The translations under genes and the position numbers were made by a program. The notes under the pieces are model-generated. The model had not been told where the DNA came from and did not search any database. It saw only the letters and a program-made list of their open reading frames with translations. From JAGFIY01 sp964499285 (GTDB lineage: Bacteria; Bacteroidota; Ignavibacteria; Ignavibacteriales; Melioribacteraceae), in NCBI GenBank assembly GCA_964499285.1, contig CAZCLA010000025.1:1-49123 (forward strand): DNA of 49,123 nucleotides. Reading direction: 5' to 3'. The number at the start of each line of letters is the position of its first letter. Within the stretch, counting starts at the first letter, position 1. Positions 1 through 7,794 of this stretch are shown here, piece after piece.

Positions 1-1482
1 GGATTTTTGATTTTAGCGAATACAACCGGGACTTTTACCGATCCGGTTGATGGTACGCCCCAAGCAGATGATACCGATTTAAGTGATAATGCCGGTCAGG
101 TTAATGTAGCTCACGGAGTTGAAACATATTCTTTCACCGGGCTTACACCGGAAACACAATACTTTTTTAAAATTTATCCCTATACAAATTCCGGAAGCGC
201 AATAGATTATAAAGTTGACGGCACAGTTCCAACAGCAAATGCTACGCCTACAACACTTTTGCTAGTTGAAAACTTTGATTATGCAGCAGGGACACTATTG
301 ACTAATAATGGATGGACAGCTCATAGTGGGGCAGGTACTGAAGCAATAACTGTAAATGATGGTGGTTTAACATTTGCAGATTATCCTTCTTCTGGAATTG
401 GGAATGCAGCATTAGTTGATAACAATGGCGAGGATATAAATAGAAGTTTTGCCGAACAGTCTTCTGGGACTATTTATTATAGTTTTTTAGTTAGAGTTGA
501 TGGGATATCGAATGACTATTTCATCCACTTAAATAAGAGTAGTAGTACATTTGCTGCTCGTGTGTTTATACAAAGTGCGAGCGGAGGTTTTAATTTTGGA
601 ATATCAAATTCTACCACAGGAATTTATGGTTCCACAGTTTACTCTACTGGGGTTACGTATTTATGCATAGTTGAATATGATTTTACAACTGAGGATGTCA
701 ATTTATGGGTTAGCAGCAGTGGTGTGCCTGCTTCAAAACTTGATGCAGGAACACCGGAAGTTTCTACAACTGGATCTGGTCAAAGCCCATTAAATGCAAT
801 TTCGCTTAGACAATATAGTTCTGCACAAAATATTATTGTGGATGGAATAAGAGTCGCAACTTCTTGGGCACAAGCCCCCCTCCCTGTCGAACTCACATCA
901 TTCACTGCAAATGTGTTTGACAGCAAAGTAAATCTTCGTTGGCAAACCGCTACTGAGGTTGATAATTACGGTTTTGAAGTACAGCGTTCAGCGTTCAGTA
1001 ATCAGCGTCCGGCTAATTGGGAAAATATTGGGTTTGTTGCCGGGCATGGTAATTCAAACTCACCTAAGAATTACGAATTTACGGATTCCGAATTACCGAA
1101 TTGTGATGCGGTAAGTTACAGATTAAAACAAATCGATATTGACGGCGCGTATGAGTACTCAAACGAAATTGAAGTAACGCTCGAAACCATTCCGGCAAAA
1201 TTTGAACTAGCGCAAAACTATCCTAATCCTTTCAACCCGGTTACAAAAATTCAATATTCCATTCCGGCTGTCATTGCGGGCGAAGCGAAGCAATCTGTAA
1301 ATGCAACACTGAAAGTATATGACATAATCGGAAGAGAAGTTGCCGTGCTCGTAAACGAAGCAAAAGAAGCCGGCATTTACGAAGTTGAATTTGATGCTTC
1401 AAAACTTTCAAGTGGATTGTACTTTTATTCACTAAGCACATCCGGTAAAACAATAACGAAAAAGATGATGCTTCTAAGATAG
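1..1482 (+). CDS. T9SS-secreted surface protein, 5' end outside window
   Basis: The frame is open to the window edge, so the start is missing. The visible 494 codons begin with a fibronectin type III-like module (to about residue 85), followed by a roughly 200-residue beta-sandwich of LamG/concanavalin type starting near LLVENFDYAAG. Next comes a linker of the kind common in T9SS cargo (LPVELTSFTANV...LRWQTATEVDNYGFEVQRS). The last 90 residues or so are a type A sorting domain with QNYPNPFNPVTKIQYSIP and an end rich in GLYFYSLS and KKMMLLR. In known systems this domain directs export through the outer membrane by the type IX machinery and is cleaved off. The function of the passenger is unknown. 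Two short repeat-like inserts lie in frame (positions 982-1008 and 1270-1296). The gene ends 38 bp before a strong hairpin terminator. Confidence 0.88.
   Translation, partial: GFLILANTTGTFTDPVDGTPQADDTDLSDNAGQVNVAHGVETYSFTGLTPETQYFFKIYPYTNSGSAIDYKVDGTVPTANATPTTLLLVENFDYAAGTLLTNNGWTAHSGAGTEAITVNDGGLTFADYPSSGIGNAALVDNNGEDINRSFAEQSSGTIYYSFLVRVDGISNDYFIHLNKSSSTFAARVFIQSASGGFNFGISNSTTGIYGSTVYSTGVTYLCIVEYDFTTEDVNLWVSSSGVPASKLDAGTPEVSTTGSGQSPLNAISLRQYSSAQNIIVDGIRVATSWAQAPLPVELTSFTANVFDSKVNLRWQTATEVDNYGFEVQRSAFSNQRPANWENIGFVAGHGNSNSPKNYEFTDSELPNCDAVSYRLKQIDIDGAYEYSNEIEVTLETIPAKFELAQNYPNPFNPVTKIQYSIPAVIAGEAKQSVNATLKVYDIIGREVAVLVNEAKEAGIYEVEFDASKLSSGLYFYSLSTSGKTITKKMMLLR
982..1008 (+). repeat. CAGCGTTCAG-type short tandem tract within the coding region
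   Basis: The motif cagcgttcag is followed by a second overlapping copy and then by the variant taatcagcgt. It translates as QRSAFSNQRPA. Relatives of this linker usually read FEVERSxxxxxNWExIGFV, so about eight residues look inserted. Tracts of this type are a recurring low-complexity repeat class in AT-rich Bacteroidota relatives, but I rely on memory for that. Confidence 0.4.
1270..1296 (+). repeat. Interspersed palindromic element inside the T9SS sorting domain
   Basis: The 27 bp contain arms ATTGC (1273-1277) and GCAAT (1290-1294) around a purine-rich GCGAAGCGAAG core. They translate in frame as VIAGEAKQS between YSIP and NATLKVYDIIGREVAVL, where sorting domains of this family normally run straight from the YSIP strand into the next beta strand. 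From memory, near-identical short palindromic elements (peptide VIASEAKQS or VIARSEATKQS) occur scattered in many bacterial genomes. That recall could not be checked here. Confidence 0.6.
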
Positions 1483-1520
1483 TTAAGGCAGAAGTTAGGA
1501 GACAGAAGTCAGAATTTTAG

Positions 1521-1554
1521 AATCCCGCAATTATTTAGTTGCGGGATTTTTTTT
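1521..1554 (+). terminator. Rho-independent terminator after the T9SS gene
   Basis: A perfect 10-bp stem (aatcccgcaa 1521-1530, ttgcgggatt 1539-1548) with an 8-nt loop is followed by six further T residues. It lies 38 bp downstream of the stop codon. The same stem sequence recurs after the peroxiredoxin gene. Confidence 0.9.
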
Positions 1555-1922
1555 GAATTTAATATTCCCTTTTTCTTCAGAGTTAGGATCATAAGTCGCT
1601 ATTGCCCAAAACTTCAGCAACAGAATAATAAAATCACAAAAATTGAAGGACTTTAGTCACACAAAATGGAAAAAACGGTATATACCTGAAAGCAATCTAA
1701 AGCTTACGGTACTGACGCTTATTTTAATCATTGACTTAAAAGTCGGAGCAATTCATTATTTATGCAGCAAACTATAAAACTAACGGCAATTATATTAATT
1801 GATATTTAATATTAACATTAAGGTTAAAGATTAGACTTAAGTAAATTTTATTTAGTAAAAAATCTTTTCTGAAACAACCTGCACAATTTGGTAGTTTTAA
1901 TTTGTTGAATCTAATCGGACTT
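1555..1922. other. Gene-free stretch before the peroxiredoxin gene
   Basis: There is no credible ORF in either direction between the terminator and the operator candidate. Visible items are a short palindrome GACTT-AA-AAGTC at 1733-1744, preceded by TTGACT (1731-1736), which could be a weak promoter, and otherwise AT-rich unstructured sequence. TTGAAT at 1905-1910 is a plausible -35 hexamer for the downstream gene. Confidence 0.4.
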
Positions 1923-1941
1923 TTAGTCATCTAATGACTAA
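1905..1941 (+). promoter_or_regulatory. Candidate promoter and operator of the peroxiredoxin gene
   Basis: A perfect inverted repeat has arms TTAGTCAT (1923-1930) and ATGACTAA (1934-1941) and a 3-nt spacer, 38 bp upstream of the start codon. It overlaps TCTAAT (1930-1935), which could be a -10 box paired with TTGAAT (1905-1910) at the long spacing of 19 bp. An operator covering the -10 box suggests repression. PerR, Fur or another redox regulator would fit an antioxidant gene, but the sequence does not closely match a classical PerR or Fur box. Confidence 0.45.
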
Positions 1942-1978
1942 CGAATAATTGATAACTACTTTAAAAACGGAGGTTAAG

Positions 1979-2638
1979 ATGTCAGAAGAAATTAAAAGCG
2001 GTATTCCATTGATAGGTGAAAAGATGCCGAATGTAGCTGTGCAGACAACTCACGGAATGAAGAATATTCCAAACGATTACAAAGGTAAATGGCTTGTTCT
2101 TTTCAGTCACCCCGGTGACTTTACGCCTGTGTGTACAACCGAATTTGTTGCTTTTGCAAAACGTGCGGAGGAGTTTAAAAAATTAAATGCCGAACTTGTA
2201 GGTCATTCTATCGATCAAGTGTTTTCGCATATCAAATGGGTTGATTGGATAAAAGAAAATCTCGGGCAGGAAATTCCTTTCCCTGTTATTGCCGATGATA
2301 TGGGAAGAGTTGCGATGAAACTCGGAATGATTCATCCCGGTAAAGGGACAAACACGGTACGTGCGGTATTTATTATTGATCCAGAAGGAATAATTAGATT
2401 GATGATTTATTACCCGCAGGAAATCGGAAGACAGATAGACGAAGTGCTCCGCGCATTGAAAGCTCTGCAGATTTCCGATTCGCAGAAAGTTGCTATGCCC
2501 GAAAACTGGCCCAACAACGAAATAATGGGAGACAAAGTAATACTCCCTCCGCCGAAAGATGTTGTAGGCGCTCGCAAACGCGAAAACGAAGCCGAAGGTT
2601 ATGATTGGTGGTTCAGGTTTAAGAAACTTGACAACTAA
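1979..2638 (+). CDS. 1-Cys peroxiredoxin (Prx6-type)
   Basis: This cytosolic thiol peroxidase reduces H2O2, organic peroxides or peroxynitrite. The 219-residue protein has a thioredoxin fold with the peroxidatic-cysteine motif HPGDFTPVCTTE near residues 44-55, followed by the family blocks DWIKENLG, PFPVIADD and RAVFIIDPEGIIR. The long C-terminal extension (NWPNNEIMGDKVILPPP...YDWWFRF) is typical of the Prx6/archaeal branch. I see no second cysteine, so it should work by the 1-Cys mechanism with an external reductant, unlike archaeal members that carry C-terminal cysteines. The start is set by ATG at 1979 behind GGAGG with 5-nt spacing; the upstream TTG at 1949 has no such site. It appears monocistronic, with its own operator candidate and terminator. 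Confidence 0.95.
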   Translation: MSEEIKSGIPLIGEKMPNVAVQTTHGMKNIPNDYKGKWLVLFSHPGDFTPVCTTEFVAFAKRAEEFKKLNAELVGHSIDQVFSHIKWVDWIKENLGQEIPFPVIADDMGRVAMKLGMIHPGKGTNTVRAVFIIDPEGIIRLMIYYPQEIGRQIDEVLRALKALQISDSQKVAMPENWPNNEIMGDKVILPPPKDVVGARKRENEAEGYDWWFRFKKLDN

Positions 2639-2661
2639 TAAGTGATTATTTTCGTTTTAAT

Positions 2662-2694
2662 AATCCCGCAATTTTTCAGTTGCGGGATTTTTTA
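2662..2694 (+). terminator. Rho-independent terminator after the peroxiredoxin gene
   Basis: A perfect 10-bp stem (aatcccgcaa 2662-2671, ttgcgggatt 2680-2689), an 8-nt loop and a T run lie 23 bp after the stop codon. The stem is identical to that of the terminator at 1521. Confidence 0.9.
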
Positions 2695-2750
2695 TTTAAC
2701 ATTGACTTCCTGCAACCTTTAACATGCAACTTGTAACAATTCTATAAAAT

Positions 2751-3125
2751 TTAGTTTACAAACGGGGTTCCTTTGCTGTGGTCTAATTGAGCAAAGAGAT
2801 TTTTGATTGGCTTGATCAAATTTTCAGCTTGATCGCGTTTATATAGTTTAAACTCCTCGCGGTTAAAAACCGAAGCAAGTGAGTGAATTGCTTTGTATAT
2901 AATATCTGCAACATTATTTTCCTCAGACCAAACATCGGCAGGAAGAAGAAATACAATATCGAAAGCTGAGGTTTCGGCAATTTGAAAAAGTTCGGCTTGA
3001 CTAAGATTACGCAGACTCATTCCCCTATCAAGTCTTCCGGCTTTTTCTCTCATACTCAGTTCTTGACTCATTCTCTGTTTTAAGAGTATGACCGCCGCAG
3101 ATGTTGGGATTTTAATTTCAATCAT
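2751..3125 (-). CDS. Hypothetical small protein, 124 aa
   Basis: I do not recognise this protein. It has no signal peptide or membrane segment. It begins with MIEIKIPTSAAVILLKQRMSQ, contains a helical SLRNLSQAELFQIAE stretch and ends in KGTPFVN. The ATG at 3125 follows GGAAG with suitable spacing, which supports a real gene. It stands alone: the upstream TPR gene ends 118 bp away on the same strand, so read-through from that operon is possible. The composition is charged and predominantly helical, suggesting a small cytosolic protein. Confidence 0.65.
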   Translation of the reverse strand: MIEIKIPTSAAVILLKQRMSQELSMREKAGRLDRGMSLRNLSQAELFQIAETSAFDIVFLLPADVWSEENNVADIIYKAIHSLASVFNREEFKLYKRDQAENLIKPIKNLFAQLDHSKGTPFVN

Positions 3126-3243
3126 AATTTCTTCCGTTTATCAATCCTATTATCGAACAATTCTAACAATATTTTAACTGTTCAAATCAGTAAACAACTA
3201 AAGTTATAAAAAGTTCTGTTAACGAGTAAGTATTGTCTAACTA

Positions 3244-6180
3244 TTAAAACAATGTCCAATATGCGGAAATTTGTCCCGAAACAAATTTATAACTCGATCT
3301 GTCACGAGAAGTAGAACCAACTGAAATTTGTCCGGAAAGAATTAGATTATCCATCGGACGGTACACGGCGTTTGCTCTTCCCTGCAGAAGAATAAAATCA
3401 TCAGCGGGAATGTAGCCGAACTGCCCACCCAAGTAAAAATCAAATTCTTCACTTTTTTCAAGATCGGCATCGAACCATAAACTATGTGATTCATAATTTG
3501 CGGGAGAATAATAGTAGGGAGAATCATATCTCCAGTTTCTGTAGAAATATTCGTAGCCTGCACGGAGATACTCGTAAAAGTATCTGCCGATTCTCAGCTC
3601 CAAGTTATTTCCGGCATTATCATCAGAAACCGAGATATATTGAAAGTTGGTTGAAAACCGTAAACCAGATTTATGCTGGTAGTATCCGTCAAATGAAAGA
3701 AGACTCGCCAATAATCTTGTGTCAATAAGATATGGTGAATAAAGGACAACAGCTGCATCGGTATTTAAATAATATCCGTTCAACCTGAAGAGGTCTTTCT
3801 CTTCATAAGTAATATAAAGTTCGCTTTCGTTCAGTGTTTCCCCGGTTGAATTTATTGTTCCGAAAGCAGTTCCGGCTCTGAAATGATCTGTAAGTGTCAG
3901 AAAAACATGTCCTTTAAACGTAGTAAACGTTCTGCTTCCCGTAAAGAAATCACCGTTTTCCGCTTGAATGGTTAGAATAGAATCATTAAGACTTGAGGCT
4001 TTTGCATTTAAGTGGGTTTTATGAAACGACATTCCAAGAGCAAGCCATTGAACGAGCCCGAGTTCTAATCTCGCACCATACTTTGAAAAACGAAAACTTA
4101 GATTATCTGAATAGAAACTTAAGTCCGGTGCTAAACCCACATAATTGGGGAAAGTTGCAAGTATTGCATTAAGTCCTGTGATAGGAAGCCAATCCAAACG
4201 CTGCTCAACCATTGCGATCTCAGTTGAATCAAGATCCCACGTTAAAAGTGTATCATATACGGCTCTTGCAGAATCGTAAAATTCAGCTTTTGCATAAGAA
4301 TCACCAAGATACAAACGGGGTTCAAACTCAAGTGGTTCTTCTTCAACAAGTCCACGGAAAGCCTCGACTGCTGCCAGCGAATCACCGAGTGCATATAAAA
4401 CTTTTGCACGGTTCAATGATGCTTCGTACATATAACCATATGATAAAACTTCGTCATAAGTTGAAAGCGCCTGTTCATAATAACCGGCACAAAATTGCAC
4501 GTCACCATATTCTTTAAGAATTAAATTATTTGGTTCAGCTTGACTCAGGTAGTCTTCATAATAAGGCAGCGCTCCGACACAATCGTCATCCATAACAAGT
4601 TCGCGACCTTGATTCAAAATTTCATAAAGTCTTTCTTCCTCGGCGCGGAGCCTTTCAAAATCTATCCTTGATTGAAGTACAGCTATCTGATCATAATTCG
4701 GATTTATTTCTTTTGCTCTATCGGCATAAACTTGAGCTTGATCATAATCTCTATCTATAAGCATCAGAGAACCCAATGCTATAAGTGCTTCGATGTTCTC
4801 GGGGCGTGCTTCGATCACATTTTCCAGGTACTCTCTTCCCAGCTCAATATCCACGTTATGCCAAACAGAAAGCTGTCCACGGAATAGCTGATAATCAAGA
4901 CTGTTAGGATAATCTGCGAGTAGTCCGTCCATAATAACGATTGAACGGTCAAAATCCCTGTTCCATGCGGCAACTCTTGCATACTGAAACCGCAAAGCCG
5001 GATCGCTTTCATCGGGCACTTGCGAAAAGTAAGTATCGAGAACATAAAATGCCGAATCGTATTCTTCCAATCTTGCATAATAATCGGCAAGATTTTTTAC
5101 TGCATCTCTATCCGTAGGATTTTCTTGAAGGCGGCTTTCATAGACTGCAATTCTTTCCCTATAAACTTCGTCTCTAAATGTAGTTACAAAATCAAGCTTC
5201 TCATCATATCGCGGATCGTCATAATTTTCTACCCCAATAATTTGAAGCTGCTGTAGTGCTTCTTCCATTCTTTCGGCTGCAATAAGTTCATCAACAAGTT
5301 TAAAGCGGGTCTCAATATCATCGGGTCTGCTTCGTAAAACTCTATAATACCTGTCAATCGGAAATTCTTTCTCGAATGAGCGCGGATTTTGCTGAGTAAC
5401 GTAAGCCTGGTTTCGTGCTAAATCCAAACCATCCTGAGCTTCCTTGAAAAACGGTTTAAAACTTAAGGCTTTCTCAAAAGCGTCTTCAGCATTTCGATAA
5501 TTTCCGAGCCACATTGTAAAATATCCGTATCGGCTCCAAAGACGCCAATCCTCAGGATAGCGTTCAACATATATTTTTAGCCATCGTTCACCTTTTTCGA
5601 TGCTTCCTGTGTGGGATAGAATTTCGGTGTATCTAATCATTTCATCAGGAGAAGCGTTTGGATCGAGTTCAAGATATTTATCATACCAAAGTTCTGCAGT
5701 CGGCCATTCTTCAAGCCAGCGGTAGCTTTTTCCTATTTCCAGATAATTAATTGGATTTGAAGGATCAATTGCAATCTCTCTTTCGTGACCTTCAATTTTT
5801 TTACGCAGTTGTGCATGCCAAACTTTAATTACCCTATTCAGATTATTTTCAACCTCAGCAATCTCATTCGGTTTTGCCCATTTGCGGGCACGCCTGAAAT
5901 CGAGAACCGAATTTTGAAACTGTGAGCGAGCCTCGAAGGCCAGCCCGCGAAGATTATAACCATCTGCCTGCTGCGGATAAGCTGAGATATACTTATTAAG
6001 AAGATCTATCGCTTCGCCGTAACGCCCGGCAGCCATATGCTGCTGAGCCTGTGTTTTTAAAGCATCTTCCGGTTTTTGAGCTTGTAAATTTTGAAATGAA
6101 TAAAGGAATGAGAGGAAGAAAAAAATCTTCAAAAAATCCGAAAAAATATTTTGTGTTAACCGGTTAATAAGAATATCCAC
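3244..6180 (-). CDS. TPR-rich outer-membrane protein with C-terminal beta-barrel
   Basis: The protein has 978 residues if started at the GTG. A hydrophobic signal (IFFFLSFLYSF...LQA|Q) is followed by TPR-like helical repeats from about 36 to 640 (for example AAGRYGEAIDLLNKYI, WLGNYRNAEDAFEKAL, GYYEQALSTYDEVL). The last 300 residues or so are rich in alternating aromatic beta strands (YEYFYRNWRYDSPYYYSP) and end in ISAYWTLF, as expected for an outer-membrane barrel. The architecture resembles PgaA or YaiO-type exporters, in which periplasmic TPRs guide a polysaccharide to a barrel. It is the last gene of a same-strand set with an MBOAT acyltransferase and two SGNH proteins. Start choice is uncertain: the GTG at 6180 has no clear ribosome site, and TTG at 6132 would give a shorter, more standard signal peptide. 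A role in glycan export is inference from architecture and neighbours. Confidence 0.75.
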   Translation of the reverse strand: MDILINRLTQNIFSDFLKIFFFLSFLYSFQNLQAQKPEDALKTQAQQHMAAGRYGEAIDLLNKYISAYPQQADGYNLRGLAFEARSQFQNSVLDFRRARKWAKPNEIAEVENNLNRVIKVWHAQLRKKIEGHEREIAIDPSNPINYLEIGKSYRWLEEWPTAELWYDKYLELDPNASPDEMIRYTEILSHTGSIEKGERWLKIYVERYPEDWRLWSRYGYFTMWLGNYRNAEDAFEKALSFKPFFKEAQDGLDLARNQAYVTQQNPRSFEKEFPIDRYYRVLRSRPDDIETRFKLVDELIAAERMEEALQQLQIIGVENYDDPRYDEKLDFVTTFRDEVYRERIAVYESRLQENPTDRDAVKNLADYYARLEEYDSAFYVLDTYFSQVPDESDPALRFQYARVAAWNRDFDRSIVIMDGLLADYPNSLDYQLFRGQLSVWHNVDIELGREYLENVIEARPENIEALIALGSLMLIDRDYDQAQVYADRAKEINPNYDQIAVLQSRIDFERLRAEEERLYEILNQGRELVMDDDCVGALPYYEDYLSQAEPNNLILKEYGDVQFCAGYYEQALSTYDEVLSYGYMYEASLNRAKVLYALGDSLAAVEAFRGLVEEEPLEFEPRLYLGDSYAKAEFYDSARAVYDTLLTWDLDSTEIAMVEQRLDWLPITGLNAILATFPNYVGLAPDLSFYSDNLSFRFSKYGARLELGLVQWLALGMSFHKTHLNAKASSLNDSILTIQAENGDFFTGSRTFTTFKGHVFLTLTDHFRAGTAFGTINSTGETLNESELYITYEEKDLFRLNGYYLNTDAAVVLYSPYLIDTRLLASLLSFDGYYQHKSGLRFSTNFQYISVSDDNAGNNLELRIGRYFYEYLRAGYEYFYRNWRYDSPYYYSPANYESHSLWFDADLEKSEEFDFYLGGQFGYIPADDFILLQGRANAVYRPMDNLILSGQISVGSTSRDRSSYKFVSGQISAYWTLF

Positions 6181-6298
6181 ATTTGTGAAAAAAGATACAT
6201 TTATGATAGCAATTTCTCTATTTCCGGCAAACTCACAGAATTAAATATATTAAAATAACAATAATAGAATAAATTTTATACTTCCTTCTCCTTCAGCA

Positions 6299-7765
6299 TC
6301 AAAATTGGAAGTAGATAAACGGTTTAATATCAGCCGACTTAAACTGCGCAACCAGCCAAACAAGCAGAGTAAGAAGAGCCGCTTTTGCCGGAAGTGGAAG
6401 AGCAGTAATAAATTCCTGTGTTTTTACTTCAACCTTCATCGGCATAAAGTGAAGTATATATCCCAAAATAATCAGGCCAAAAACTACAGGATAGGCTACG
6501 ACAAACTGCGTGAACACTTCACCTTGGAAGTAATACAAAATTTGATTTATCATATCAATCGACATTTCGTGAGATTGCGCTCTGAAGAAAAGTAGCGAGA
6601 ACATAAAAATATGAAATGTCATCAATCCTCCGAAGAACCTATAAATCCTATTTTTGTTAATCTTTTCAGGAATCCTAAAAATACGTTCTATCGAAAGCGC
6701 CGCTCCTTGGATAAATCCCCAAATTACCATGCGCCACGAAGCCCCATGCCAAAGCCCGCCAAGCAGCATTGTAAGGAGAAGATTTACGTAAGTTCTTGAA
6801 ACTCCCTTTTTATTTCCGCCAAGCGGAATGTAAAGATAATCCCGCAGCCAGCTTGATAATGAAATATGCCATCTTCGCCAAAACTCGGTAACAGAAGATG
6901 CTTTATAAGGAGAATTAAAGTTATCGGGAAGTCTAAATCCGAGAAGTAAAGCGAGACCAATAGCCATATCGGAATAACCTGAAAAGTCGCAGTAAAGCTG
7001 CATTGTATAGCCGTATAAAGCCATCAGATTTTCTACTCCGGTAAAGCGAGATGGCCAGTCAAAAACTCTATCCACAAAATTTATACTTATATAGTCGGCA
7101 ATAATTGCTTTTTTGAAAAGTCCTGCCATAATCAAAAACATAGCGCGTCCGATATCCGCTCTGCTTACAAAAGTTTTCTGATGAATCTGCGGCAGAAAAT
7201 CAGCAGCTCTTACAATCGGACCTGCAACAAGTTGAGGGAAGAATGAGACGAAAAACAGAAAGTCGAAAAAGTTTTTTTCCGGATCCAGTTTATTTCGATA
7301 GACATCAATCGTATAACTCATTGACTGAAATGTGAAGAAAGAAACTCCAACCGGGAGGAAAATATCAAGCATATCGAAAGTTCCCGCACCGAGTTCATTC
7401 AGTGTATCGAGAAGGAAATTAGTGTACTTAAAATAACCGAGAATACCCAGATTAGTTATCAAACTTAATACAAGCAGAATTTTCTTCTTCCCGGCAGAAT
7501 CGCTTGTATAAATCCACTTTGCGGCAAAGAAATCTATCAACGAACTTATTATAACAAGAACGAAAAATATTCCACTCGATTTATAATAAAAGTAAAGAGA
7601 AACTGAAAGAAGAAAGAAAACTCTCGCCCGTTTCGAATTAACAAATAGCTGACTGAAAACCAGGACAAAGAAAAAGAAGAACAAGAAGAAGCCGCTGTTA
7701 AATAATAGCGGCTCTATTGGATCGTATGATAAAACTTGCAGTAATCTATCGAAAAATGATTCCAT
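6299..7765 (-). CDS. MBOAT O-acyltransferase (AlgI/PatA-like)
   Basis: This 488-residue polytopic inner-membrane protein has the membrane-bound O-acyltransferase core. Residues 285-310 hold the block SPYKASSVTEFWRRWHISLS, and the active-site region GGLWHGASW places the conserved histidine at residue 340. Length and motifs match AlgI and PatA, which pass an acetyl group across the membrane for transfer to alginate or peptidoglycan by an SGNH partner. Two SGNH proteins are encoded directly upstream, with 29 bp to the nearer one, so co-transcription is likely. The acceptor cannot be told from sequence: a secreted polysaccharide is favoured by the downstream TPR/barrel gene, with peptidoglycan as the alternative. 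Confidence 0.93.
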   Translation of the reverse strand: MESFFDRLLQVLSYDPIEPLLFNSGFFLFFFFFVLVFSQLFVNSKRARVFFLLSVSLYFYYKSSGIFFVLVIISSLIDFFAAKWIYTSDSAGKKKILLVLSLITNLGILGYFKYTNFLLDTLNELGAGTFDMLDIFLPVGVSFFTFQSMSYTIDVYRNKLDPEKNFFDFLFFVSFFPQLVAGPIVRAADFLPQIHQKTFVSRADIGRAMFLIMAGLFKKAIIADYISINFVDRVFDWPSRFTGVENLMALYGYTMQLYCDFSGYSDMAIGLALLLGFRLPDNFNSPYKASSVTEFWRRWHISLSSWLRDYLYIPLGGNKKGVSRTYVNLLLTMLLGGLWHGASWRMVIWGFIQGAALSIERIFRIPEKINKNRIYRFFGGLMTFHIFMFSLLFFRAQSHEMSIDMINQILYYFQGEVFTQFVVAYPVVFGLIILGYILHFMPMKVEVKTQEFITALPLPAKAALLTLLVWLVAQFKSADIKPFIYFQF

Positions 7766-7794
7766 TGTATTCTTCCTAAGTAGTGAAGAACTTG

